Below, piece by piece: positions 35,674 through 43,912 of a stretch of 64,000 bases of DNA. The DNA comes from Lachnobacterium bovis DSM 14045 (GTDB lineage Bacteria; Bacillota; Clostridia; Lachnospirales; Lachnospiraceae), in the NCBI RefSeq assembly GCF_900107245.1, contig NZ_FNPG01000017.1, positions 1 to 64,000 on the forward strand. The letters are read 5' to 3'. Both the position numbers and the translations under genes were made by a program. The notes under the pieces were generated by a model. The model made no database searches. It saw nothing but the letters and a program-made list of their open reading frames with translations, and was not told the DNA's origin. How positions within the stretch are numbered: the stretch's first letter is position 1; each line of letters starts with the position of its first letter.

Positions 35674-36897
35674 ATGACTAAAAAAAACAATAAAAACATC
35701 GATTTGTCAAAATATTATACTTCGGGACAATTTGCAAAAATGGCAAATGTTTCTACTAGGACTATAAGATATTATGATAATCAAAATATTCTTAAACCTT
35801 CCTATATTAATGAAAACACAATGGCACGATATTACACTGATGAAGATTTTGCCAAATTGCAACAAATTCTCCTATTTAAATATCTTGGATTTTCCTTGGA
35901 TGAAATAAAAGAATTAACTATTAATGATTTAGATTATCATTTTTTACTGAATTCTTTAAAACTTCAATCGACTTTAATTCAAGATAAAATCGAGCAAATG
36001 CAATTAGTACAGAAAGCTATTTTAGATACAACTTCTGTCATTGAAAAGAATAAAAATATTGATTGGAGCCAAATGCTTAACTTAATTCATTTAACAGGAA
36101 TGCAGACTAGTTTAAAAACACAATACCAAAATGCAAACAACATTTCTTCACGAATTAATTTGCACCAAAAGTATTCTACCAATCCAAAGGGCTGGTTCCC
36201 TTGGATTTTTGAGCAATGCGGTTTTAAATCTAACGAAAATATACTTGAAATCGGATGTGGCAACGGCTCACTTTGGGCGGAAAATGCTCAATTAATCCCT
36301 GATAATATCAATATAGTTTTATCCGATATTTCAAAAGGAATGTTGCGTGATGCTCGCAGATGTTTATCTTTTTTACCATCGACTATTAAAAAAAATATGC
36401 ATTTTAAAGCTTTTGATTGCCAAAGCATTCCATTTGATAACAACACCTTTGATACCGTGATTGCCAACCATGTTTTATTTTATTGCAACAGTTTCGAACA
36501 TGCACGTTCTGAAATATATCGTGTTTTAAAACCACATGGAAAACTGATTTGCAGCACATACAGTTCTAATCATATGAAAGAATTAAACGAACTAGTAAAT
36601 GAATTTGATTCACGAATTATATTATCTGCCAACAATTTATATGAAACTTTTGGTTTGGAAAATGGCGAATCATTGCTCAAAAAATCTTTTTTCAAAATTG
36701 AAAAATATATTTATGCTGATGAACTAATAATTGATGCCTCTGAGCCAATTATAGAATACATTTTATCGTGCCACGGAAACCAAAACCAATATATTTTAGA
36801 TAAATATAAGGATTTTAGAAATTTCGTAGATTCCAAGATTGCTCCAGATTTTAAAGTTACTAAAGAAGCAGGTATCTTTATTGCACATAAAGAGTAG
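35674..36897 (+). CDS. MerR-type regulator fused to a SAM methyltransferase
   Basis: Two-domain protein of about 407 residues. Residues about 15-75 are a MerR winged helix (YTSGQFAKMANVSTRTIRYYD, then RYYTDEDFAKLQQI), followed by a coiled-coil dimerisation helix (to about 125). Residues about 165-400 form a class I methyltransferase with motif I LEIGCGNGSLW and a post-I acidic residue in VLSDISKGML. I use the ATG at 35674 because the earlier one at 35665 abuts the AAGG ribosome site. It directly precedes the rhamnose operon, whose promoter has MerR-like geometry. SAM may act as effector or the domain may methylate a small molecule or protein. Confidence 0.9.
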   Translation: MTKKNNKNIDLSKYYTSGQFAKMANVSTRTIRYYDNQNILKPSYINENTMARYYTDEDFAKLQQILLFKYLGFSLDEIKELTINDLDYHFLLNSLKLQSTLIQDKIEQMQLVQKAILDTTSVIEKNKNIDWSQMLNLIHLTGMQTSLKTQYQNANNISSRINLHQKYSTNPKGWFPWIFEQCGFKSNENILEIGCGNGSLWAENAQLIPDNINIVLSDISKGMLRDARRCLSFLPSTIKKNMHFKAFDCQSIPFDNNTFDTVIANHVLFYCNSFEHARSEIYRVLKPHGKLICSTYSSNHMKELNELVNEFDSRIILSANNLYETFGLENGESLLKKSFFKIEKYIYADELIIDASEPIIEYILSCHGNQNQYILDKYKDFRNFVDSKIAPDFKVTKEAGIFIAHKE

Positions 36898-36955
36898 ATT
36901 CTTTACATGTACTTTTATGTATTTTTAACAAAAAATAATTTTTAATGCAAAACAC

Positions 36956-36986
36956 TTGCACATTACGTAACGTAACCCTTTATAAT
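36956..36986 (+). promoter_or_regulatory. rfbA promoter with 19-bp spacer and central dyad
   Basis: TTGCAC (36956-36961), a 19-base spacer, and a perfect TATAAT (36981-36986). The spacer contains the dyad TTACGT-A-ACGTAA (36963-36975). An overlong spacer with a central palindrome is the known hallmark of MerR-activated promoters. Confidence 0.6.
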
Positions 36987-37056
36987 ACAAACATGGATTA
37001 AATTCCATTAAACATGAATTTAAAATATTTATAATAAACGTTAGGAGGCAAGACAA

Positions 37057-37953
37057 TTGAAAGGAATTATTCTTGCAGGTGGATCTGGCACTCGCCTTTA
37101 TCCATTAACAATGGTAACTTCAAAACAGTTACTACCAATTTATGACAAACCAATGATTTATTATCCATTATCTGTTCTTATGAATGCAGGTATTCGTGAT
37201 ATTTTAATCATTTCAACACCACAGGATACACCACGTTTTAAAGAATTATTAAAAGATGGTAGCCAATTTGGTGTAAATTTAAGTTATGCTGTACAGCCTA
37301 GCCCAGACGGATTAGCTCAAGCATTTATTATTGGTGAGGAATTTATCGGCAATGATAGTGTTGCTATGGTTCTTGGAGATAACATTTTCTCTGGACATGG
37401 TTTAAAACAAAGATTAAAAGCTGCTGTAGATAACGCTGAAAACGGTAAAGGTGCTACAGTATTTGGATATTACGTTGACGATCCTGAAAGATTTGGTATC
37501 GTTGAATTTAATGAGTCGGGTAAGGCTATTTCTATTGAAGAAAAACCTGAAAAGCCAAAAAGTAATTACTGTGTAACTGGTTTATACTTCTATGATAACA
37601 AGGTTATCGAGTACGCTAAAAGCCTTAAACCTTCTGCTCGTGGCGAGTTAGAAATCACTGACCTTAATAGAATTTATCTTGAAAACAATGAGTTAAACGT
37701 TGAATTACTTGGTCAAGGATTTACATGGCTTGATACAGGTACACATGAAAGTCTTGTAGACGCTACAAACTTCATTAAAACAATCGAAACACATCAGCAT
37801 AGAAAAATTGCTTGTCTTGAAGAGATTGCATACTTAAATGGATGGATTACAAGAGAAGATGTTCTTAAAGTCTATGAAGTTTTAAAGAAAAACCAATATG
37901 GACGTTATTTAATGGATGTATTAAACGGAAAATTCATTGATACACTTCATTAA
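37057..37953 (+). CDS. rfbA: Glucose-1-phosphate thymidylyltransferase
   Basis: First step of dTDP-L-rhamnose synthesis: glucose-1-phosphate plus dTTP to dTDP-glucose. 298 residues. Nucleotide-binding opening [17 protein letters not shown], then [22 protein letters not shown] and GTHESL. The start is TTG at 37057, with AGGAGG eight bases upstream; no in-frame ATG fits as well. First of rfbA-rfbB-rfbD-rfbC on the plus strand. Confidence 0.97.
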   Translation: MKGIILAGGSGTRLYPLTMVTSKQLLPIYDKPMIYYPLSVLMNAGIRDILIISTPQDTPRFKELLKDGSQFGVNLSYAVQPSPDGLAQAFIIGEEFIGNDSVAMVLGDNIFSGHGLKQRLKAAVDNAENGKGATVFGYYVDDPERFGIVEFNESGKAISIEEKPEKPKSNYCVTGLYFYDNKVIEYAKSLKPSARGELEITDLNRIYLENNELNVELLGQGFTWLDTGTHESLVDATNFIKTIETHQHRKIACLEEIAYLNGWITREDVLKVYEVLKKNQYGRYLMDVLNGKFIDTLH

Positions 37954-38035
37954 TTTTTACAACTCATTAATTGAGATATTTTTATAGTTTAATTATTATT
38001 TTTTTTAATAAATTTTTTATCAGGAGGATTTTATA

Positions 38036-39055
38036 ATGACTATTATTGTTACTGGTGGAGCTGGTTTTATCGGAAGTAACTTTGTTTTCCACATGTTAAA
38101 CAAATATCCAGATTACAGAATTATCTGTTTAGACGCACTTACATATGCAGGTAACCTTTCTACATTAGAGCCTGTTATGGACAACCCAAACTTTAGATTT
38201 GTAAAAATTAGCATCACAGATCGTGAAGCAGTATATAAATTATTCGAAGAAGAACACCCAGACATGGTTGTAAACTTTGCAGCTGAAAGCCATGTTGACC
38301 GTTCTATCGAAAACCCACAGGTATTCCTTGACACTAATATCATTGGTACATCTGTACTTATGGATGCTTGTCGTAAATATGGCATCCAGAGATATCACCA
38401 GGTATCTACTGATGAAGTTTATGGTGATCTTCCACTTGATAGACCAGACTTATTCTTCACAGAGACAACACCTATTCATACATCAAGCCCATACTCTTCT
38501 TCAAAAGCTGCAGCTGATTTATTAGTTTTAGCTTACCACAGAACTTATGGACTTCCTGTATCAATCAGCCGTTGTTCAAACAACTACGGACCATACCACT
38601 TCCCAGAAAAATTAATTCCACTTATGGTAATTAATGCATTACACGACAAACAGCTTCCTGTTTATGGCGAAGGTTTAAATGTTCGTGATTGGTTATATGT
38701 TGAAGACCACTGCAAAGCTATCGATTTAATCATCCACAAAGGTAAAGTTGGTGAAGTATACAATGTTGGTGGACACAACGAAATGAAGAACATCGATATC
38801 GTTAAATTAATCTGCAAAGCTTTAGATAAACCTGAATCATTAATTACACACGTTTCAGATCGTAAAGGACATGATATGCGTTATGCTATCGATCCTACTA
38901 AGATTCACAACGAACTTGGTTGGTTACCTGAAACAAAATTCGAAGACGGTATCAAAAAGACAATTCAATGGTATTTAGATAATAAAGATTGGTGGGAACC
39001 AATTGTTTCTGGTGAATACCAAAACTACTACGAAAAAATGTATAAAAATCGCTAA
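38036..39055 (+). CDS. rfbB: dTDP-glucose 4,6-dehydratase
   Basis: Second step: dTDP-glucose to dTDP-4-keto-6-deoxyglucose. 339 residues, extended SDR fold. NAD loop GGAGFIGSNF, STDEVYGDL (catalytic Thr/Asp/Glu), YSSSKAAAD (Tyr-xxx-Lys) and RCSNNYGPYHFPEKLIPL. GGAGG precedes the ATG. It lies 82 bases after rfbA. Confidence 0.97.
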   Translation: MTIIVTGGAGFIGSNFVFHMLNKYPDYRIICLDALTYAGNLSTLEPVMDNPNFRFVKISITDREAVYKLFEEEHPDMVVNFAAESHVDRSIENPQVFLDTNIIGTSVLMDACRKYGIQRYHQVSTDEVYGDLPLDRPDLFFTETTPIHTSSPYSSSKAAADLLVLAYHRTYGLPVSISRCSNNYGPYHFPEKLIPLMVINALHDKQLPVYGEGLNVRDWLYVEDHCKAIDLIIHKGKVGEVYNVGGHNEMKNIDIVKLICKALDKPESLITHVSDRKGHDMRYAIDPTKIHNELGWLPETKFEDGIKKTIQWYLDNKDWWEPIVSGEYQNYYEKMYKNR

Positions 39056-39073
39056 TATTTTTTAGCTTTTTAC

Positions 39074-39101
39074 TTCCTCACCATATTTTTATGGTGGGGA
39101 A
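39074..39101 (+). other. Intercistronic hairpin between rfbB and rfbD
   Basis: TTCCTCACCAT (39074-39084) pairs with ATGGTGGGGAA (39091-39101), with one G-T pair and a 6-base loop. The following bases are AAATTTT rather than a T run, so it may be a processing or partial termination site within the operon. Confidence 0.5.
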
Positions 39102-39121
39102 AAATTTTAATAATGCGTTAT

Positions 39122-39160
39122 ATTATTTTTTAAGATTATTTTTTAAGATTATTTTTAAAG
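39122..39160 (+). repeat. Three 13-bp direct repeats before rfbD
   Basis: Two identical copies of ATTATTTTTTAAG (39122-39134 and 39135-39147) and a third slightly changed copy ATTATTTTTAAAG (39148-39160). The last copy runs into the AAAGGAG ribosome site of rfbD. Confidence 0.85.
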
Positions 39161-39169
39161 GAGATTACA

Positions 39170-40249
39170 ATGAAGATTCTTGTTACAGGTGTTTGTGGCC
39201 AATTAGGTCATGATGTTGTTAATGAATTATACAAACGTAATAAAGAAAATGGAACAGATTATGTTTGCATCGGTTCTGATATTGCTCCAGCTTATTGTGG
39301 AGTTGCTGATGGTTCTGCTGTGACAACAGCAAAATATGTTTCATTAGATATTACTGATGCTAAAGCAGTCGAAGAGACTCTTCTTAGAGAAGATGTCGAT
39401 GCTGTCGTTCACTGTGCTGCATGGACAGCCGTTGATTTAGCTGAAGATGAAGATAAAAAAGACAAAGTTAAAATGGTTAACTCTATTGGAACTTTAAACC
39501 TTGTTAATGCTGTAAAAAAATTAGATAGTGCAAAAGAATCTGGTTGCAAATTTATGTATATCTCAACAGATTATGTATTTAATGGTCAGGGATTAACTCC
39601 TTGGACTCCAGATTGTAAAGAATATGCACCTCTTAACGTTTACGGACAAACAAAACTTGATGGTGAACTTGCTGTTTCTGAAAATCTTAGCAAATATTTC
39701 ATCGTTCGTATTGCATGGGTATTTGGTAGAAACGGAAAGAACTTTATCAAAACAATGCTTAGAGTTGGAAAGAACCACGATAAATTAACTGTTGTTAGCG
39801 ATCAGATTGGTACTCCAACTTACACTTATGATTTAGCTGTTTTATTATGTGACATGATTGCTACTGATAAATATGGCTACTATCATGCAACTAACTCAGA
39901 AGTTACTAAAGAAGGTAAACCTGCTACTTCTAAAGAAGCTGAATTATTAATCAATGATAATGATGCATTTACTAAAGAAGGATGCAAAGCTGGATACATC
40001 AGCTGGTTTGATTTTACAAAAGAAATCTTCCGTCAGGCTGTTGAATTAGGCCACTCAGAATATTCAACTGATAAAATTGAAGTAAAACCAGTTACTACTG
40101 AAGAATACGGTGTTTCTAAGGCAGCAAGACCTTTTAACAGCCGTCTTGATAAATCAAAACTTGTTGAAAACGGTTTCAATCCACTTCCAAGTTGGCAAGA
40201 TGCTGTAAAACGTTATATAAGCGAATTAGATTTTGATAACTTAGACTAA
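39170..40249 (+). CDS. rfbD: dTDP-4-dehydrorhamnose reductase
   Basis: Final reduction to dTDP-L-rhamnose. SDR fold with KILVTGVCGQLGHDV, ISTDYVFNGQG and the YGQTKLDGE catalytic Tyr/Lys. 359 residues, longer than the common 280-300 form; the extra length lies in an insertion near residues 25-50 and in a segment around 240-270. Same long form is known from clostridia. Order here is reductase before epimerase. Confidence 0.94.
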   Translation: MKILVTGVCGQLGHDVVNELYKRNKENGTDYVCIGSDIAPAYCGVADGSAVTTAKYVSLDITDAKAVEETLLREDVDAVVHCAAWTAVDLAEDEDKKDKVKMVNSIGTLNLVNAVKKLDSAKESGCKFMYISTDYVFNGQGLTPWTPDCKEYAPLNVYGQTKLDGELAVSENLSKYFIVRIAWVFGRNGKNFIKTMLRVGKNHDKLTVVSDQIGTPTYTYDLAVLLCDMIATDKYGYYHATNSEVTKEGKPATSKEAELLINDNDAFTKEGCKAGYISWFDFTKEIFRQAVELGHSEYSTDKIEVKPVTTEEYGVSKAARPFNSRLDKSKLVENGFNPLPSWQDAVKRYISELDFDNLD

Positions 40250-40331
40250 TTATTTTCATTTTTTATGATTTATATATAATATAGTTTATATATACTTTAA
40301 TTAAGATTTATATAGAAAGAAGGATTATAAA

Positions 40332-40943
40332 ATGGGACAGATTAAAGTTGAAAAAAATGTTGGTGGAATCGAAGGATTATGCGTAATTACTCCTGCTGTA
40401 CACGGTGACGCTAGAGGATATTTCATGGAAACATATAACCAGAACGATATGCACGAAGCTGGTCTTGATATGGTTTTCGTTCAGGACAATCAGTCATCTT
40501 CTACAAAAGGTGTTTTACGTGGTTTACACTTCCAAAAACAATTTCCTCAAGGTAAATTAGTACGTGCTGTACGTGGTAATGTATTCGATGTTGCTGTTGA
40601 TTTAAGAAGTGATTCTAAAACATATGGTAAATGGTATGGTGTAGAACTTTCTGAAGAAAACAAAAAACAATTCTATATTCCTGAAGGATTTGCTCACGGA
40701 TTCTTAGTTTTATCTGATGTTGCTGAATTCTGCTATAAAGTAACTGACTTCTATCACCCAGGTGATGAAGGCGGAATGGCTTGGAATGATCCTGAAATCG
40801 GTATTGAATGGCCACAATTAAAGGGTGAATACAAAGGAACAGCTTCAGGTGAAGGATATACATTAGAAGATGGTACTCCACTTAACCTAAGCGAAAAAGA
40901 TACAAAATGGTTAGGTTTAAAAGATACTTTTAAATTCAACTAA
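40332..40943 (+). CDS. rfbC: dTDP-4-dehydrorhamnose 3,5-epimerase
   Basis: Cupin-fold epimerase converting dTDP-4-keto-6-deoxyglucose to the rhamno form. 203 residues. Motifs: GYFMETYNQNDM, QDNQSSSTKGVLRGLHFQ (catalytic His), GNVFDVAVDLR, PEGFAHGFLVLSD. Last gene of rfbABDC, followed by short tandem repeats and a long hairpin terminator. Confidence 0.96.
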   Translation: MGQIKVEKNVGGIEGLCVITPAVHGDARGYFMETYNQNDMHEAGLDMVFVQDNQSSSTKGVLRGLHFQKQFPQGKLVRAVRGNVFDVAVDLRSDSKTYGKWYGVELSEENKKQFYIPEGFAHGFLVLSDVAEFCYKVTDFYHPGDEGGMAWNDPEIGIEWPQLKGEYKGTASGEGYTLEDGTPLNLSEKDTKWLGLKDTFKFN

Positions 40944-40967
40944 TATTTCATATTATTTATTCAACGC

Positions 40968-41051
40968 ATTAAATTTATAGAATTAAGTTTAAATAATTAA
41001 GTTTAAGCAATTAAGTTTAAACAATTAAATTTATAGAATTAAGTTTAAATA
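40968..41051 (+). repeat. Six 14-bp tandem repeats after rfbC
   Basis: Six contiguous 14-base units of type ATTAAGTTTAAATA: units 1 and 5 are ATTAAATTTATAGA, units 2 and 6 are ATTAAGTTTAAATA, units 3 and 4 differ only at the last bases. The four-unit period of the variants suggests a higher-order duplication. They sit 25 bases after the rfbC stop codon. Confidence 0.9.
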
Positions 41052-41059
41052 ATAACATA

Positions 41060-41152
41060 AACCACCTTCATATGATGTTTTCTCAATCTACTTTAAGAGA
41101 AATATATATCGTTTGAGTTAGATTGATTAAGTCATCCTCTATGAAGGTGGTT
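41060..41152 (+). terminator. Long nested hairpin terminator of the rfb operon
   Basis: Outer arms AACCACCTTCATA (41060-41072) / TATGAAGGTGGTT (41140-41152), then GATG / CATC, then TCAATCTA (41083-41090) / TAGATTGA (41119-41126), all nested, followed by six T. At 93 bases it is far larger than a usual terminator stem. Confidence 0.7.
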
Positions 41153-41259
41153 TTTTATTTCTTATTTCTTATTTCTTTTTTCTTTTTTCTTTTTGATATT
41201 ATATTTATTATTGTTGTTACTGTTATTATTTATGCTTTTTTTATTATAGTTATTATTCT

Positions 41260-42951
41260 TTATAGTTTTTTATGTTTTTTAGGTATCACTATTTCAAAAA
41301 CTGTTTTCCATTCAACATTTTCTTCATCAACCAATTTTATTGTACCTTGATGTTGCTCAACTATTTTTTGAGCAATAGAAAGACCTAGTCCTGTTCCTTG
41401 TTTGCTATTTCTTGATTCATCGCCTACAACAAATGGATTAAAAATAGTATCTTTTAAATGTTCTGGAACTCCATTTCCATTATCTGCAAGAATTATTTTT
41501 ATGTTTTCTCCCATCTCATATAGGCATACGTACAAACACGTTCCTTTTTTGTTATGTTTAATAGCATTTGTTATAATATTCTCAAAGACACGTTTTAAGC
41601 TTGTTGTATCAAATTCAGCCATTACTTCAATTTCTGGAATATCAATTTGAATATCTATTCCTAATATTTCAAATTCATTATATTTTGCAGCAATATATTC
41701 TCTTAAATATTCACAAATATCGTCTTCTGTCACAACTATATTGTAATCTGGATGTTCCAATTTTGAATATTCGTAGAAAGAATTAATCAATCCACTTAAT
41801 AACTCTGCCTTATTATTTATCGCCTCAAGATATTTGTCCTGTTTATCTTTTGGCACCATTCCGTCCGCTAACGCCTTTGTATACCCTGCAATTACTGTGA
41901 TTGGTGTCTTAAGATCATGCGATATATCTGCTAACATTTTTTGTTTTTGCTCTTCTATTCGTTTTCGCTCTTGTTCACTAGTTTTAAGCTTTTGTGCCAT
42001 ACTGTTAAAGGATTCGCACATATCCACAAATTCTTGAGCACCATAATATTCTACAGGATTATAACTTTCGCCTTTTTCAACCTTTCTCATAGCTTTACTT
42101 ATCAAACTAATTGGTTTTTCTACATTTTTCCTCATTGAAAAACTAAACGACAATAATAAACCTATAAAAATAATTCCCATAATTGCAACTGTAACAATGT
42201 ATACATAAAACATATTACGGGCTTTTACTCTATGTCCTCTGCTAATATGAACAATCATATATCTTGTATCACCATACTGATTAATAAACTTATATTTTTG
42301 TAAATAAGCGCCTTTGTCATATCCTGTACATAACAATTTATATTCACGTTCTGAAAGCTTGTTTTTTCCATTTTGATCACGGTTAGAAAAAACAACATTT
42401 CTTTTTTCATCGAGAACCATTATTATTTTTAGCTTATCGCCCTGATATTTACCATCATCCTTATATTCAGCCTCATACAAAGAAATAACTAATAACTTCT
42501 TGTTGTCTTTAACTGTATAGGCAAGCTGTACAAACGTATCAACCGAAATATCCGGTATATATTCTATTGAATCAAGCGTATAATTTTTTTGACGATCACC
42601 ACTTGAGTATAAACACTTTCCTTTCTCATCGAGAATTTCAAAGTATCCATTTTTTCCGACTGCTCTGGATAAATTTATATCACGATATCTCCCACTTTTA
42701 AGCTTATTCTCTACCTTTTGGACACTGTATTCTACAATATTCTGATTTTCTATCTGTCCTTCAATGCTAGAAGAAACAAAATATGTTACACCTATCAAGC
42801 ATGCTACCACTACGAAAAACAGGAAAAAGTTTTTCATAATCAAAAAATACAAACTATCACTTATTACTCTTTTTCGATCTAGGTACTCTATTTTTTTTAT
42901 TTTTAATAATAATAATATTCTTTCCTTGACTTTTTTACTTAATATTTTCAA
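41260..42951 (-). CDS. Membrane sensor histidine kinase
   Basis: 563 residues. Membrane helix about 40-60, a roughly 190-residue extracellular sensor, second helix about 250-270, then HAMP, the H-box ISHDLKTPITVIAGY, and the HATPase domain with N-box, DNGNGVPEH and GTGLGLSIAQKIV. The start is TTG at 42951, overlapping the response regulator by 17 bases, with AGGA seven bases upstream. Pairs with the regulator gene. Position between the rhamnose and capsule clusters suggests envelope sensing; the ligand is unknown. Confidence 0.92.
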   Translation of the reverse strand: MKILSKKVKERILLLLKIKKIEYLDRKRVISDSLYFLIMKNFFLFFVVVACLIGVTYFVSSSIEGQIENQNIVEYSVQKVENKLKSGRYRDINLSRAVGKNGYFEILDEKGKCLYSSGDRQKNYTLDSIEYIPDISVDTFVQLAYTVKDNKKLLVISLYEAEYKDDGKYQGDKLKIIMVLDEKRNVVFSNRDQNGKNKLSEREYKLLCTGYDKGAYLQKYKFINQYGDTRYMIVHISRGHRVKARNMFYVYIVTVAIMGIIFIGLLLSFSFSMRKNVEKPISLISKAMRKVEKGESYNPVEYYGAQEFVDMCESFNSMAQKLKTSEQERKRIEEQKQKMLADISHDLKTPITVIAGYTKALADGMVPKDKQDKYLEAINNKAELLSGLINSFYEYSKLEHPDYNIVVTEDDICEYLREYIAAKYNEFEILGIDIQIDIPEIEVMAEFDTTSLKRVFENIITNAIKHNKKGTCLYVCLYEMGENIKIILADNGNGVPEHLKDTIFNPFVVGDESRNSKQGTGLGLSIAQKIVEQHQGTIKLVDEENVEWKTVFEIVIPKKHKKL

Positions 42952-43642
42952 TTTTATATCCTAACCCTCTTACTGTTTTTATATATTTTGGATTATGACT
43001 GTCTTCTTCTATTTTTTCACGAATTTTTGAAATATGGACCATTATAGTGTTATCATCCGCCTCAAAATATTCGCCCTTTACATTTTCATATATTTGAACT
43101 TTTGTAAATACTCGTCCAGGCTTTTTCATAAGTAACGATACTATTTTATATTCTGTTGGGGTTAGTTCTATCTCATTTTTATTTTTTTTCAAAATGAGAT
43201 TATTAGTATCAAGTTCTAATTCTCCAACTTTCAAAATTTCTGATTCACGACCTTTATTATCATTAAAGTCGTAAAAACGACGTAAATTTGAATTAACCCG
43301 AGAAACCAATTCTAGCGTATTAAAAGGCTTAACGACATAATCATCTGCACCTAAGTCTAGCCCAAGTATCTTATCACTATCACTATTTTTTGCAGAAACG
43401 ATGATTATTGGAATATTGCTTGTTTCACGAATTTTTTTAATTAACTCATAACCATTCATCTTTGGCATCATAATATCAACTATAGCTAAATCTACATTAT
43501 TTGTTTTTAAAACTTCATATGCTTCAACTCCATCAGAAGCTTTCAACACATTATAATTAGAGTTTTCAAGATATAATACCATAAGTTCAACTATGTCGGC
43601 ATCATCCTCTGCCACTAATATTTCATATTTTTTTTCACTCAT
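42935..43642 (-). CDS. OmpR/PhoB-type response regulator
   Basis: 235 residues. Receiver domain with acidic pocket AEDDAD, phospho-acceptor D56 in AIVDIMMPK, a switch Ser in IIVSAKN and the Lys in VVKPFN. C-terminal winged helix: ELTPTEYKIVSLLMKKPGRV and ISKIREKIEEDSHNPKYIKTVRGLGYK. First gene of the two-component operon. Confidence 0.95.
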   Translation of the reverse strand: MSEKKYEILVAEDDADIVELMVLYLENSNYNVLKASDGVEAYEVLKTNNVDLAIVDIMMPKMNGYELIKKIRETSNIPIIIVSAKNSDSDKILGLDLGADDYVVKPFNTLELVSRVNSNLRRFYDFNDNKGRESEILKVGELELDTNNLILKKNKNEIELTPTEYKIVSLLMKKPGRVFTKVQIYENVKGEYFEADDNTIMVHISKIREKIEEDSHNPKYIKTVRGLGYKIENIK

Positions 43643-43818
43643 TGTTTTACCTCTTTGTTATATCAAATAATATTTATTTTTATGCAAAAAAATTTGTTTC
43701 GCCTTTTCATTTTACAATATAACTCTATTATACGCTAGTTTTTTGCATATATTTTTGTTTTTATTATTTTTAATGATTATTGTTATGCGATATTTTGGTA
43801 TTGACAAAAATTATAAAA

Positions 43819-43868
43819 AAATTGGATTAACTAGCAGTCTTCTATAAACTACTTCGTTAATCCAATTT
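43819..43868 (-). terminator. glmM / capsule operon terminator
   Basis: Perfect 13-bp repeat AAATTGGATTAAC (43819-43831) / GTTAATCCAATTT (43856-43868); minus strand continues into six T. Confidence 0.75.
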
Positions 43869-43912
43869 ATAAAATCAAGCGTATTTCGTATTTAAATATC
43901 TTAAATTGAATA

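Noticed and set aside
37030-37035. TATAAT close to the rfbA start as an alternative promoter
   Set aside because: A transcript from it would begin at the ribosome site, leaving no leader; the upstream promoter at 36956-36986 is better.
41123-41350. 75-residue plus-strand open frame rich in Phe, Ile and Val after the rfb operon
   Set aside because: Low-complexity T-rich DNA downstream of a terminator; it has no ribosome site and overlaps the histidine kinase 3' end.
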